A DNA stretch of 14,312 bases from Verrucomicrobiota bacterium (GTDB lineage Bacteria > Verrucomicrobiota > Verrucomicrobiia > Chthoniobacterales > UBA10450). Under the pieces are notes generated by a model that was not told where the DNA came from, made no database searches, and saw only the letters and a list, made by a program, of their open reading frames with translations. The position numbers were made by a program, and so were the translations under genes. Shown one piece after another: positions 6,546 through 14,197 of the stretch (position 1 is its first letter; each line of letters begins with the position of its first letter). The stretch is from assembly GCA_003218615.1 (NCBI GenBank), contig QHOD01000013.1:1-14312 (forward strand). The letters run 5' to 3'.

Positions 6546-8678
6546 TTACTGCGAAGCCACAGTCCGCGACGCGGTTTCGAGTTTCTCCAGAATGATGCCC
6601 TTGGTAAGCAATTCTGGGAAGACAATCGGTTCTTCGGATTTTCCCGGATAAAGCACATAGAGCGGGACCCCCGGACGACCAAATCGTTGCAATAATTTCG
6701 TGATCACCGGATCGCCACTGGTCCAATCGGCTTTCAATTTGACGATGGCGTGACGCTGAAACGCCTCTCGGACAGCATTGCTCTCGAGCACATTCGCCTC
6801 GTTGAATTTGCAGGTGAGACACCACGCCGCCGTAAAATCGACAAAGACAGAATGGCCCTCGTCCAGGTCCGCTTGCAAACGCTCGGGCGTGAATGCCTGC
6901 CAGTCGCCCCGGAGCCGTGAATCGGCCGAAGCAACATTGGTCGAGCGAAATTTCCCACCGATGAAATAAATGCCACTCGCAAGCACAAGCACGAACATGA
7001 GCGCGAGCACGATGGTTCGCTTCGCGACTGATGCTGTTGGCAGAACGAAGGCGCCTTTCATCCAGCATGCGATGCTGATGATCAGCAAAAAGCAGCTTGC
7101 CCATATCGCCCCTTCGAGGCCGCGCTGCGCGCCGAGCACGTAAAGCAGAAAGAGTAGCGTCGCCAGCAGCAGAAATCCCATGAACTGCTTTACGTGCAGC
7201 ATCCACGGCCCCGGCTTCGGCAGAAAGCGCAGCCATGCCGGTTGCGCGCAGAGCAGCAAATACGGCGCGCTCATGCCGGCAGCAATCGCAACGAACATCA
7301 ACAGTATGATGGCCGGAGATTGAGCGAAGGCGAAACCGAGAGCCGTTCCCAGGAATGGCGCAGTGCAAGGTGTGGCCAGCACGGTCGCGAAAAGTCCCTG
7401 GAAAAACGAGGCTGCTTCGTGCTGGCCGCTGCTCGAGGAAAGCAATCTGCGCGTTACACTTTGCGGCAGCGAAATTTCAAAGACGCCAAACAAATCGAGC
7501 GCGAAGACGAGAACAATGACGCTCAAAGCGAGAACGAAATACGGGTTCGTGAACTGGAAACCGCCCCAGGTAATCTCGCGGCCGGCGGCTTTTAGCGCGA
7601 TCAAGAGGAGCGCCAGACCAATGAACCAGGCAAAAATGCCTCCGGCAAAGGCTATCCCGCTCCGCAAAATCTTTTGCCGGCTTTGCCCCGCGTGCTGAAT
7701 GAATCCGAAAATTTTGAGCGAGATGACCGGCAGAACACACGGCATCAAGTTCAAAATGATTCCTCCGAGAAAGCCGAAGAACAAAAAGGTAAAGATTCCG
7801 CGAGTCGGAACCGACCCGGCGGATGCAATCATCGGCGCCTCAGTTCGCCAAGCCATGCGATCGTCTCCGTTGGGGTGCTGAGCGAGGACCACCAAGCCGT
7901 CAATCGAGGATCCCGCGCCTGCGGGACTTGCCGATTCAATCGGCACCCGGAAAATAATTTCGCTCTCGCTACGAGATTCCACCCGCGGGTGGCCAACCAC
8001 CGTATCTCCTTGCGGCAACGGGTAAAAATCCACAGCTGGATAATTGGCGAGCGTCGCGCTCTTCACGTTCAGCCGAAGATCAGATCCCGTGCGCCTCCAA
8101 TTTGCGCTCGCGACCTTGCCTCCTGGCCAATCGCGAGGGAGCAACCGGCGATAGCGCGCAAATATCTCGGCATTCGCCGGCGCGCTTGTCGTCGATCGTG
8201 GCAGCTCAAGCTCCAAGCTCGCGTTTCCAGGGATGCAAATCTTTTCGCAAACCAGCCAGTTTGCCTCCGCTACCAATTTCACCGTGGAGTCACTGACTGC
8301 GGCAGACGGTGCGATTTCCTGCACGAGCAAGACTTCGTCCTGATAACCGTAGGTTTGAATATCGCCGGGGTCTGTCGTTTTAAGTGGAATCGGCCACTGG
8401 ATTTCGCCGACTTTCCAACCTGGCGGGAGTTTCCATTTGATCTCGGTCGGAAGTCCCGCATCGCCGGAGAACTTCCAATAGGTATGCCAACCGGGGGCCA
8501 TTCGAAGCAGCAGCCCAATCGCGAACGGCTTACCCGGGACTATGGCGTTCGTATCTGCCAACAGTTCCGCTTTAACAAGCTCTTTTCCCTTATATGTCTG
8601 GCTTTGGCCGCTCGAGGGGAGAACAAAGATCGATACGCAAACGACCGCGTAGGCAGCAAGTCGAACTCCCGATTTCAT
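6546..8678 (-). CDS. dsbD: DsbD-type thiol:disulfide interchange protein
   Basis: This 710-residue inner-membrane protein carries electrons from cytoplasmic thioredoxin to periplasmic thiol proteins. After a signal sequence (about residues 1-27) comes a periplasmic DsbD-alpha-like domain with NWLVCEKICIPG (Cys144/Cys148). About eight hydrophobic helices follow (from about 295 to 575) with LMPCVLPV (Cys314) and ATPCTAPFLG (Cys438). The C-terminal thioredoxin domain has AAWCLTC (Cys620/Cys623). All six relay cysteines are present. The N-terminal domain, with its CEKIC spacing and a length of about 260 residues, is the larger ScsB-like form rather than that of E. coli DsbD. I chose ATG 8678, preceded by AAGAGA; an upstream GTG at 8693 is possible but adds only five residues. 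The SRPBCC gene follows after 12 bases and a redoxin lies further downstream as a plausible client (inference). Confidence 0.92.
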   Translation of the reverse strand: MKSGVRLAAYAVVCVSIFVLPSSGQSQTYKGKELVKAELLADTNAIVPGKPFAIGLLLRMAPGWHTYWKFSGDAGLPTEIKWKLPPGWKVGEIQWPIPLKTTDPGDIQTYGYQDEVLLVQEIAPSAAVSDSTVKLVAEANWLVCEKICIPGNASLELELPRSTTSAPANAEIFARYRRLLPRDWPGGKVASANWRRTGSDLRLNVKSATLANYPAVDFYPLPQGDTVVGHPRVESRSESEIIFRVPIESASPAGAGSSIDGLVVLAQHPNGDDRMAWRTEAPMIASAGSVPTRGIFTFLFFGFLGGIILNLMPCVLPVISLKIFGFIQHAGQSRQKILRSGIAFAGGIFAWFIGLALLLIALKAAGREITWGGFQFTNPYFVLALSVIVLVFALDLFGVFEISLPQSVTRRLLSSSSGQHEAASFFQGLFATVLATPCTAPFLGTALGFAFAQSPAIILLMFVAIAAGMSAPYLLLCAQPAWLRFLPKPGPWMLHVKQFMGFLLLATLLFLLYVLGAQRGLEGAIWASCFLLIISIACWMKGAFVLPTASVAKRTIVLALMFVLVLASGIYFIGGKFRSTNVASADSRLRGDWQAFTPERLQADLDEGHSVFVDFTAAWCLTCKFNEANVLESNAVREAFQRHAIVKLKADWTSGDPVITKLLQRFGRPGVPLYVLYPGKSEEPIVFPELLTKGIILEKLETASRTVASQ

Positions 8679-8767
8679 TCTCTTAGGTAGCACTCGTGGA
8701 ACTTCGCGGCAATTGCACCACTCCTTCAGGAAAATCGATTTCCCCTACGCAGAGGTGTTGCCGAACA

Positions 8768-9298
8768 CTATGGAACGATGAATATCTTATCGGTCCAAGG
8801 ATCCTTGACTTTGCTGCCGGCTGTATAGCCGCTTATATCGACGTATCTTCCACTCGAATCGAAGGGGCTAACAACGTACCCGGGTTTGCCAGGAACCGCC
8901 TTGGCGGTTGGAAATTCAACTTGTGCTGAAGAGGAACGTGACGATGGCGACGGTTTTGGTCTTGCCTGTGCTGCTTCCTTGCGATTCGCGCGGGAAACAA
9001 CCGGCGAGCGATTTGAACTTCTTTCGGCTGCGGGCTGGGACTGCGGCTGCGTCACAGCTACGTCGGAGGCCGGCATAGGTTTGGCTTCGCCGGATGATGT
9101 CGTTTCCATCGTGACTGTGGGTGATGCTTCATCGCCGTGTCGCCGTAAAACGTAATGCACCGGCGCAGTAGCGACCCGATACGAACCCACTGCGACGTCG
9201 CGGGTCACATGATACGAAGTGACCGCCACGTCACGACTTGCTCGACATCCGCCGAGCAGGATCACCGCAAACATCAACACTCGCGCATACGCATTCAT
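8768..9298 (-). CDS. Small lipoprotein with tandem repeat and conserved C-terminal tail
   Basis: This 176-residue protein of unknown function starts MNAYARVLMFAVILLGGC, a lipoprotein signal with the acceptor Cys at 18, so it is probably anchored in a membrane. Directly after come two 11-residue repeats, RDVAVTSYHVT (22-32) and RDVAVGSYRVA (33-43). A disordered Ser/Pro/Gln/Arg-rich middle follows (about 55-127). The compact C-terminus (about 133-176) contains VPGKPGYVVSPF, GRYVDISGY and GSKVKDPWTDKIFIVP. I recall a similar ending (GKPG..SP...VDV.G...G..V..P.T.KIF.VP) on many verrucomicrobial proteins, where it looks like an autonomous small domain. The gene lies 40 bases after the threonine aldolase stop and about 90 bases before dsbD, all on one strand. 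The function is not assigned. Confidence 0.8.
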   Translation of the reverse strand: MNAYARVLMFAVILLGGCRASRDVAVTSYHVTRDVAVGSYRVATAPVHYVLRRHGDEASPTVTMETTSSGEAKPMPASDVAVTQPQSQPAAERSSNRSPVVSRANRKEAAQARPKPSPSSRSSSAQVEFPTAKAVPGKPGYVVSPFDSSGRYVDISGYTAGSKVKDPWTDKIFIVP

Positions 9299-9338
9299 CT
9301 TTGTTCTCGTATACAGATGTCTCGTGGTCGCGATCTGT

Positions 9339-10382
9339 TCAATGATTTAGCGCAACAACATCGGCAACGAAATCGGAGATGTCGCGATCAGTTGTCGACC
9401 ACGAACACATCAGACGATAAACGGTCGGCTCAACGAATTTGTAAAAATGCCAGCCGCGCGCGTGGAGATCACGTACGAGTTGCTCATTCATCCGTACAAA
9501 AACCGCATTTGCATCCACGGGAAACATGGTGTCGATCTTTGCCTCGTTTCGCAGGCGATCCGCCAGATGGCGCGCCGCACGATTGGCCTGCTGTGCATTT
9601 TTTAGCCAGACCCCATTCGTTAGCAGTCCGAGCCATGGCGCAGCGAGAAAACGCATTTTTGAACCGAGCTGTCCGGCCTGCTTTACTCGATAATCGAACT
9701 CGCGCGAGAGCTCTTTCTTAAAGAAAATTACCAGTTCGCCAGCGGCCGTGCCGTTCTTGGTCCCACCGAAGCAAAGAACATCCACACCAGCTTCCCACGT
9801 GATCGATTTCGGTGCGCAGTTGAGCGACGCAATCGCATTGGCAAAACGCGCGCCGTCCATGTGCACGAACATGTGGCGACCATGCGCAAACTCGCCGATC
9901 GCGGCAATCTCGTCCCGCGAATAAACCGTGCCGAGTTCCGTCGCCTGAGTGATGCTGATCACGCGCGGTTTGTGTGAATGCAGTTCGTTCTGTCGCGCGA
10001 TGACCGCTTCAGCCTGGCCAATGTCGATCTTCCCGTTCGCGCCACTAATCAGAAGAAGCTTCGATCCCTTGGTGAAAAATTCCGGCGCGCCGCACTCGTC
10101 GGTTTGAATGTGAGCGTATTCATGACAAACAACGCTTTCGAATGATTGACACAGTTGGGCCAGGGCAAGCGCGTTTGCTGCCGTGCCGTTGAAAACCAGA
10201 TAAACATCGCAATCGGTCTCAAATAGTTCGCGAACGCGATCGCAGATGCGCGCGGTCCAGCGATCCTCCCCATAAGAGGGCGCGTCGTTGGCATTTGCTT
10301 CTTCCAGCGCCGCAAAAGCCTCCGGACAAATCCCAGCAGTATTGTCGCTGGCAAAGTCATGGCGCTCGCCACTCTGCTTCAT
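9339..10382 (-). CDS. Low-specificity L-threonine aldolase
   Basis: This 347-residue PLP-dependent fold-type I enzyme, of the beta-eliminating lyase/threonine aldolase family, splits L-threonine (or allo-threonine) to glycine and acetaldehyde in the cytoplasm. Visible motifs are FASDNTAGICPEA at the N-terminus, YGEDRWTARICDRV (37-50), FNGTAANALAL (64-74), QATELGTVYS (146-155), and HMDGARFANA (174-183) with the Asp that contacts the PLP nitrogen. The Schiff-base lysine is Lys209 in FGGTKNG. GGTKNG is typical of the Pseudomonas-type clade rather than E. coli LtaE (LSKGLG). The frame is open to 10418, but ATG 10382 fits the family's usual start. The gene is divergent from putA with about 270 bases between them. 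It may be first in a minus-strand group with the lipoprotein. Confidence 0.9.
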   Translation of the reverse strand: MKQSGERHDFASDNTAGICPEAFAALEEANANDAPSYGEDRWTARICDRVRELFETDCDVYLVFNGTAANALALAQLCQSFESVVCHEYAHIQTDECGAPEFFTKGSKLLLISGANGKIDIGQAEAVIARQNELHSHKPRVISITQATELGTVYSRDEIAAIGEFAHGRHMFVHMDGARFANAIASLNCAPKSITWEAGVDVLCFGGTKNGTAAGELVIFFKKELSREFDYRVKQAGQLGSKMRFLAAPWLGLLTNGVWLKNAQQANRAARHLADRLRNEAKIDTMFPVDANAVFVRMNEQLVRDLHARGWHFYKFVEPTVYRLMCSWSTTDRDISDFVADVVALNH

Positions 10383-10651
10383 GTCGATCTTGCTAATCGA
10401 CTTCGGCCTCGCGAGCAAACAAGTATCCCGTCATAGCCTTTAAAGAGATTGCCTGACGGACCCGAGCCCTGGGCCTCGCAGTTCGCCAGGCAAATCTCCT
10501 CCACTTGCTCCCCGAAATTTTGTGCAACAGTTTCATTTATTATTTCGATTACGACCCACCAACTGAGCGTGTGCAGCGGCAAATTATTTTATGCCGCATG
10601 GACAATCTGGTTCTGCTTTGCCTAACGCAGCACGGCGGACTAGTTTTGAAA
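10383..10651. promoter_or_regulatory. Divergent control region between threonine aldolase and putA
   Basis: This region must carry the promoters of both genes. The half near the aldolase contains a strong palindromic hairpin (10445-10498). The half near putA is AT-richer at about 10515-10552 (TTTCATTTATTATTTCG), where a putA promoter is most likely, but no -35/-10 pair stands out. A smaller stem, GCGGCA/TGCCGC (10576-10581 with 10592-10597), encloses a 10-base AT-rich loop that could be an operator or leader hairpin. Both strands have short open frames here (for example minus 10379-10582) without any recognisable product. Confidence 0.5.
10445..10498. repeat. Long near-perfect hairpin in the divergent intergenic region
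   Basis: GAGATT-GCCTG-A-CG-G-AC pairs with GT-T-CG-C-CAGGC-A-AATCTC, interrupted by one mismatch, one wobble and one bulged base. An inner CGAG/CTCG stem (10463-10466 with 10475-10478) closes an 8-base loop. Flanking GAGCAA (10413-10418) and TTGCTC (10505-10510) can add an outer helix. CCGTC (10429-10433) can pair with GACGG (10455-10459), competing with the main stem. There is no adjacent T-tract. It could be a structured leader of the aldolase mRNA, an operator or a mobile palindromic repeat. Confidence 0.65.
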
Positions 10652-13600
10652 ATGAGGTCGCTTCAAAGCGAGATCGAGCAGCGCGGCACGCGCATCTTCG
10701 AGCTTGTTAATCAACATCCCGAGTCGCTTTTCAGCAAGGCCGGCTTTTACCAGCGAATGATGTCGGTCTCGATGCAGGATGAACAGTTTAAAGGGCAGTT
10801 GTTTCGCTTTGTCGATGTTCTCCCGTCGCTCCGCAGATCGAGCGAGATTGTCGAGCACCTCGAGGAATATTTCGCCGAGATGCGCGATGGCTCCGCACCG
10901 CTTATTCACGCCGGCGTTCGTCTGGCACGGATCATTCCCTGGGTTAGCGCGCGCGTCCTGCGCTGGAATGTCTCCGGGATGGCGCGCCAATTTATCGCCG
11001 GAAACAATTCCGCCGATCTGATGAAAGCCTTGCGCAAGCGTCGCGCACAAAAAATCGGGTTCACTGTCGATCTTTTGGGAGAAGCCGTCGTGAGCGAAAC
11101 GGAGGCGGACGAATACGCGGCGCGTTGTCTTGATTTACTGGAGAGTCTCGCCCGCGAAACGCAAGGCTGGACGGATCCGCTCGGGAAAAATTCGGAGCTT
11201 TTCCCGGTTGTAAACGTTTCTGTTAAAATTTCCGCGCTCTACTCGCAGATGAATCCGGCCGACCCGGCCGATGCAATTGCGCATCTCGCGCCGAAACTGC
11301 GTCCGATTCTGCGCCGGGCACGAGAGCTCGGCGCATTCATCAATTTCGACATGGAAAGTTACGCACATAAGAATATTACGCTCGAGCTTTTCAAAACCAT
11401 CTTCACCGAAAAGGAGTTCGGAGATTGGCCGCATGCCGGGATTGTGATCCAGGCGTACTTGCGGGACTCGGAAGCTGATTTGCGCGATCTGGTCGAATGG
11501 GGTCGAGCGCGCGGCACGCGTTTCACGGTGCGACTGGTCAAAGGCGCCTACTGGGATTACGAAACGATAAAATCGCGCCAGAACGGCTGGGATTGTCCGG
11601 TCTATTCTCAGAAGGCCGAGAGCGATGCAAATTTCGAGGCCCTCACCCGATTGCTCCTCGAAAACGAATCGATTGTCACCGCCGCGTTCGGATCGCACAA
11701 TGTGCGCAGTATCGCGTACGCGCAGGCCTTCGCGGACGAGCTCGGAATCGACCGCAGCCGATTCGAGTTTCAACTCCTCTATGGAATGGCCGGACCAATC
11801 AAGCGGGCGCTCGTTGAGATGGGATATCGCGTCCGCGAATATTGCCCGGTAGGCGAGCTGCTTCCCGGAATGTCCTATCTCGTTCGGCGCCTGCTCGAGA
11901 ACACTTCGAACGAAGGATTTCTGCGCGCAAAATTTGCCGAACACATTTCTGAGCAAGAATTATTGCGTGATCCCTGCGAACTTTTGCGGAAAAGCCGAAA
12001 TGGCGTGCTACCGCACCAAAATAACGTGACCACAAATGCCATGAAAGATCGACATCCGTCTCCTAACCGTTCACTCGATAACCCCCCGGGCGATAGTTAC
12101 GAAAATGCGCCGCTCACGAACTTCGCCGACCAGGAAAATCAGGACAAAATGCGCAGAGCCTTGAGTGAGATGCGAGCGCGCCTTGGAAAGGAATACCCGC
12201 TCGTCATCAACGGCGAAAAAGTCTTCACCGGTAAAACAATTGCCTCCATCAATCCGAGCTCGCCCGACACCGTCGTTGGCGCAGTCGTCGAAGCCGGGAT
12301 CCCGGAAGCAGAGCGCGCCGTCAAGGCCGCCCGCGACGCGTTTGAAAAATGGCGGTGGACTCCATTTGAAGAACGGGCGCAGTTGCTCGAACGCGCCGCA
12401 GCCATCATGGAACGGCGCCGGTTCGAGCTGTCCGCGCTGGAAGTTTTTGAAATCGGCAAGCCCTGGACGGAAGCCGACGGAGATATTCGCGAGGCAATCG
12501 ACTTTTGCCTTTTCTACGCGCAGCAAATGCGGCTCATCGGCCGACCGCGTCTGACGCAGCAGGTTCCCGGCGAGGAGAGCTACTACCATTACTGGCCCCG
12601 GGGCGTCGCGTTCGTCGTTGCGCCCTGGAATTTTCCCCTCGCCATCCTCTGCGGAATGACAACCGCGGCGCTGGTGACCGGCAACACGGTCATTATGAAG
12701 CCGGCTGAGCAATCGGCCGTTTGCGGCGCGATGCTGATGGAAATTCTTGAGGAAGCCGGCGTGCCTCCCGGCGTGCTCAACTATCTGCCCGGCAAGGGCT
12801 CAGTAATGGGCGCGCACCTCGTCGATCATAAAGATGTCGATCTTATCGCGTTCACGGGATCGCGCGAAGTCGGGCTCAGAATTTGGGAAAGCGCCGGAAT
12901 CACGCGGCCGGGTCAAAGGGAGCTTAAGCGCGTCATCTGCGAAATGGGCGGCAAAAATGCAGTCATCATCGATTCGGATGCCGATCTCGATGAAGCCATC
13001 GTCGATTGCACTTACTCAGCATTCGGCTACCAGGGGCAAAAATGTTCCGCGTTATCGCGTTTGATTTTGCTCGAAGAAAATTACGATCGCGCCATGGAGC
13101 GTTTGTTAAAGGCCGCCGCCAGCGTGCGTGTTGGAAATCCGGAAGAGCCGGGCGTCACGATCGGTCCGGTAATCGACGAAGCCGCTTACAACCGCATTCA
13201 GGATTACATTGCGATCGGGAAGTCGGAGGCCACGCTCGCCTACCAGCGGGAAGATGTCCCCGCCAAAGGCTTTTTTATTCCGCCAACCATTTTTACCGAC
13301 GTGAGGCCGAATATGCGCATCGCACGCGAAGAGATTTTCGGGCCGGTAGTCAGCGTCATAAAAGTTCGCGACCTCGACGAAGCGATCGCTGTAGCCAACG
13401 GCACGGATTACGCACTGACGGCCGGATTTTTTTCGCGCAGTCCAGCGAACATCGAGCGCGCGAAAGCGCAAATCGAAGCAGGCAATGTTTACATTAATCG
13501 CTCCTGCACCGGCGCGGTGGTGGGCCGGCATCCATTTGGCGGATTCAAAATGAGCGGCGGCGGCACCAAAGCCGGTGGCGCGGATTATCTCCTGCAGTTT

Positions 13601-13699
13601 CTATTGCCGCGCGTGGTTACCGAAAACGTCACCCGTCACGGCTTCGCGCCCGAAAAGACGGCGGAATACCGCGCCGAATTGCTTTGGCCGAAACGCTAA
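10652..13699 (+). CDS. putA: Bifunctional proline dehydrogenase / glutamate-semialdehyde dehydrogenase
   Basis: This protein of about 1015 residues oxidises proline to glutamate. The FAD-dependent proline dehydrogenase barrel occupies about residues 60-430, including the flavin/substrate motif TVRLVKGAYWDYETI (292-306) and REYCPVGELLPGMSYLVRRL (395-414). A linker precedes the aldehyde dehydrogenase domain (about 515-1000): APWNF (657-661), catalytic-loop Glu764 in ICEMGGKNA, nucleophile Cys798 in GYQGQKCSAL, and EEIFGPVVSV near 893-902. There is no N-terminal ribbon-helix-helix DNA-binding domain, so it should be a purely catalytic PutA of the short type, like those of Bradyrhizobium or Geobacter, and not autoregulatory. 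The frame is open to 10505, but the first 49 codons look non-coding; I chose ATG 10652 (MRSLQSEIE), with ATG 10598 as the alternative. It is monocistronic by position and divergent from threonine aldolase. Confidence 0.93.
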   Translation: MRSLQSEIEQRGTRIFELVNQHPESLFSKAGFYQRMMSVSMQDEQFKGQLFRFVDVLPSLRRSSEIVEHLEEYFAEMRDGSAPLIHAGVRLARIIPWVSARVLRWNVSGMARQFIAGNNSADLMKALRKRRAQKIGFTVDLLGEAVVSETEADEYAARCLDLLESLARETQGWTDPLGKNSELFPVVNVSVKISALYSQMNPADPADAIAHLAPKLRPILRRARELGAFINFDMESYAHKNITLELFKTIFTEKEFGDWPHAGIVIQAYLRDSEADLRDLVEWGRARGTRFTVRLVKGAYWDYETIKSRQNGWDCPVYSQKAESDANFEALTRLLLENESIVTAAFGSHNVRSIAYAQAFADELGIDRSRFEFQLLYGMAGPIKRALVEMGYRVREYCPVGELLPGMSYLVRRLLENTSNEGFLRAKFAEHISEQELLRDPCELLRKSRNGVLPHQNNVTTNAMKDRHPSPNRSLDNPPGDSYENAPLTNFADQENQDKMRRALSEMRARLGKEYPLVINGEKVFTGKTIASINPSSPDTVVGAVVEAGIPEAERAVKAARDAFEKWRWTPFEERAQLLERAAAIMERRRFELSALEVFEIGKPWTEADGDIREAIDFCLFYAQQMRLIGRPRLTQQVPGEESYYHYWPRGVAFVVAPWNFPLAILCGMTTAALVTGNTVIMKPAEQSAVCGAMLMEILEEAGVPPGVLNYLPGKGSVMGAHLVDHKDVDLIAFTGSREVGLRIWESAGITRPGQRELKRVICEMGGKNAVIIDSDADLDEAIVDCTYSAFGYQGQKCSALSRLILLEENYDRAMERLLKAAASVRVGNPEEPGVTIGPVIDEAAYNRIQDYIAIGKSEATLAYQREDVPAKGFFIPPTIFTDVRPNMRIAREEIFGPVVSVIKVRDLDEAIAVANGTDYALTAGFFSRSPANIERAKAQIEAGNVYINRSCTGAVVGRHPFGGFKMSGGGTKAGGADYLLQFLLPRVVTENVTRHGFAPEKTAEYRAELLWPKR

Positions 13700-13714
13700 T
13701 CATCCGCCGAACGC

Positions 13715-13739
13715 GGGAAATGGCGCGAAAATTTTTCCC
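13715..13739. terminator. Possible bidirectional terminator after putA
   Basis: GGGAAA (13715-13720) pairs with TTTCCC (13734-13739) across a 13-base loop that contains an A4T5 run. It lies 15 bases after the putA stop and 24 bases before the stop of the convergent small membrane protein. The stem is short and the loop large, so the call is weak. Confidence 0.3.
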
Positions 13740-13763
13740 AGCGCGAAATAAACATCAACTCAA

Positions 13764-14054
13764 TTACTGCAGCGGACGTCCCTTGCTGAGCAATTTCACG
13801 ACGGTTATCACCATGTAGATCACCGGCCACGCTGCCGTCACAACAATGAAAGCAAACACGATCATCTCCCTGGTTCGCTCGCGCGCCGCTTCGATGCGGA
13901 ATTCCCGCCCTAAATTGTAAAAATTCCGGAATGCTGACCGGTCGTCTCCATCATAAGGCGACCAGTACCGCCATTGGCCGAAACCTGAATGAAAGAAGTA
14001 ATCCGTTTGCGGAAACCGCTTCTTGCCAGCAGCGGACGGATCCATCGGTTTCAT
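13764..14054 (-). CDS. Small single-pass membrane protein of unknown function
   Basis: This 96-residue protein begins MKPMDPSAAGKKRF. An aromatic, probably soluble region (FFHSGFGQWRYWSPYDGDD) is followed by a basic amphipathic stretch (RIEAARERTRE). One strong transmembrane helix follows at about residues 64-88 (MIVFAFIVVTAAWPVIYMVI), with a short KGRPLQ tail. The positive charge on both sides leaves the topology open. I do not recognise the family. The frame is open to 14150, but that upstream part (Arg/Ser/Tyr-rich) looks non-coding; ATG 14054 or the in-frame ATG 14045 is more likely, and neither has a good Shine-Dalgarno. It lies downstream of the WXXGXW gene with about 143 bases between, which contain a probable terminator. 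Confidence 0.6.
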   Translation of the reverse strand: MKPMDPSAAGKKRFPQTDYFFHSGFGQWRYWSPYDGDDRSAFRNFYNLGREFRIEAARERTREMIVFAFIVVTAAWPVIYMVITVVKLLSKGRPLQ

Positions 14055-14122
14055 AGCGCGTGTTCGAGAGTTACTACGATACCTGCGGCTATGATACCAC
14101 GTCCAACGAAGGAAGCAGCTAG

Positions 14123-14178
14123 AAAAATACACTCGACCGCGAACTGTCACCCGAGCCTCCCATCCTCAGGATGCGGTC
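14123..14178 (-). terminator. Probable terminator after the WXXGXW-repeat gene
   Basis: Read on the minus strand, an outer GACCG/CGGTC stem (14174-14178 with 14135-14139) encloses a CATCC-TGA-GGATG hairpin (14161-14173) and is followed 7 bases later by a T5 run (14123-14127). It sits 20 bases after the stop of the upstream gene. The geometry is looser than that of a textbook intrinsic terminator. Confidence 0.35.
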
Positions 14179-14197
14179 CCGCTTCTATGTGTTTTGT

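Noticed and set aside
6361..7368. 335-codon open frame on the minus strand overlapping the 3' half of dsbD
   Set aside because: It is the alternate frame of dsbD on the same strand; its product is Arg/Cys/His-rich with no family features, while the dsbD frame has all expected motifs.
7674..8690. 338-codon open frame on the plus strand opposite dsbD
   Set aside because: Antisense shadow in GC-rich coding DNA; Arg/His-rich composition and no recognisable domain.
8727..8745. GGAAAATCGATTTCC palindrome between the lipoprotein and dsbD genes
   Set aside because: A 5-bp stem of low complexity, within chance expectation and with no T-tract or operator context.
10413..10510. Known riboswitch (glycine, SAM, THF, cobalamin) or SRP RNA
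   Set aside because: None of the conserved core sequences I know for these classes is present; kept only as an unassigned structured element.
10379..10582. 67-codon minus-strand frame across the divergent intergenic region
   Set aside because: Its sequence is that of the palindromic hairpin and overlaps the aldolase start; no homologue recognised and no ribosome binding site.
11135..11956. 273-codon open frame antisense to putA
   Set aside because: Shadow of the strongly conserved proline dehydrogenase domain; no family resemblance.
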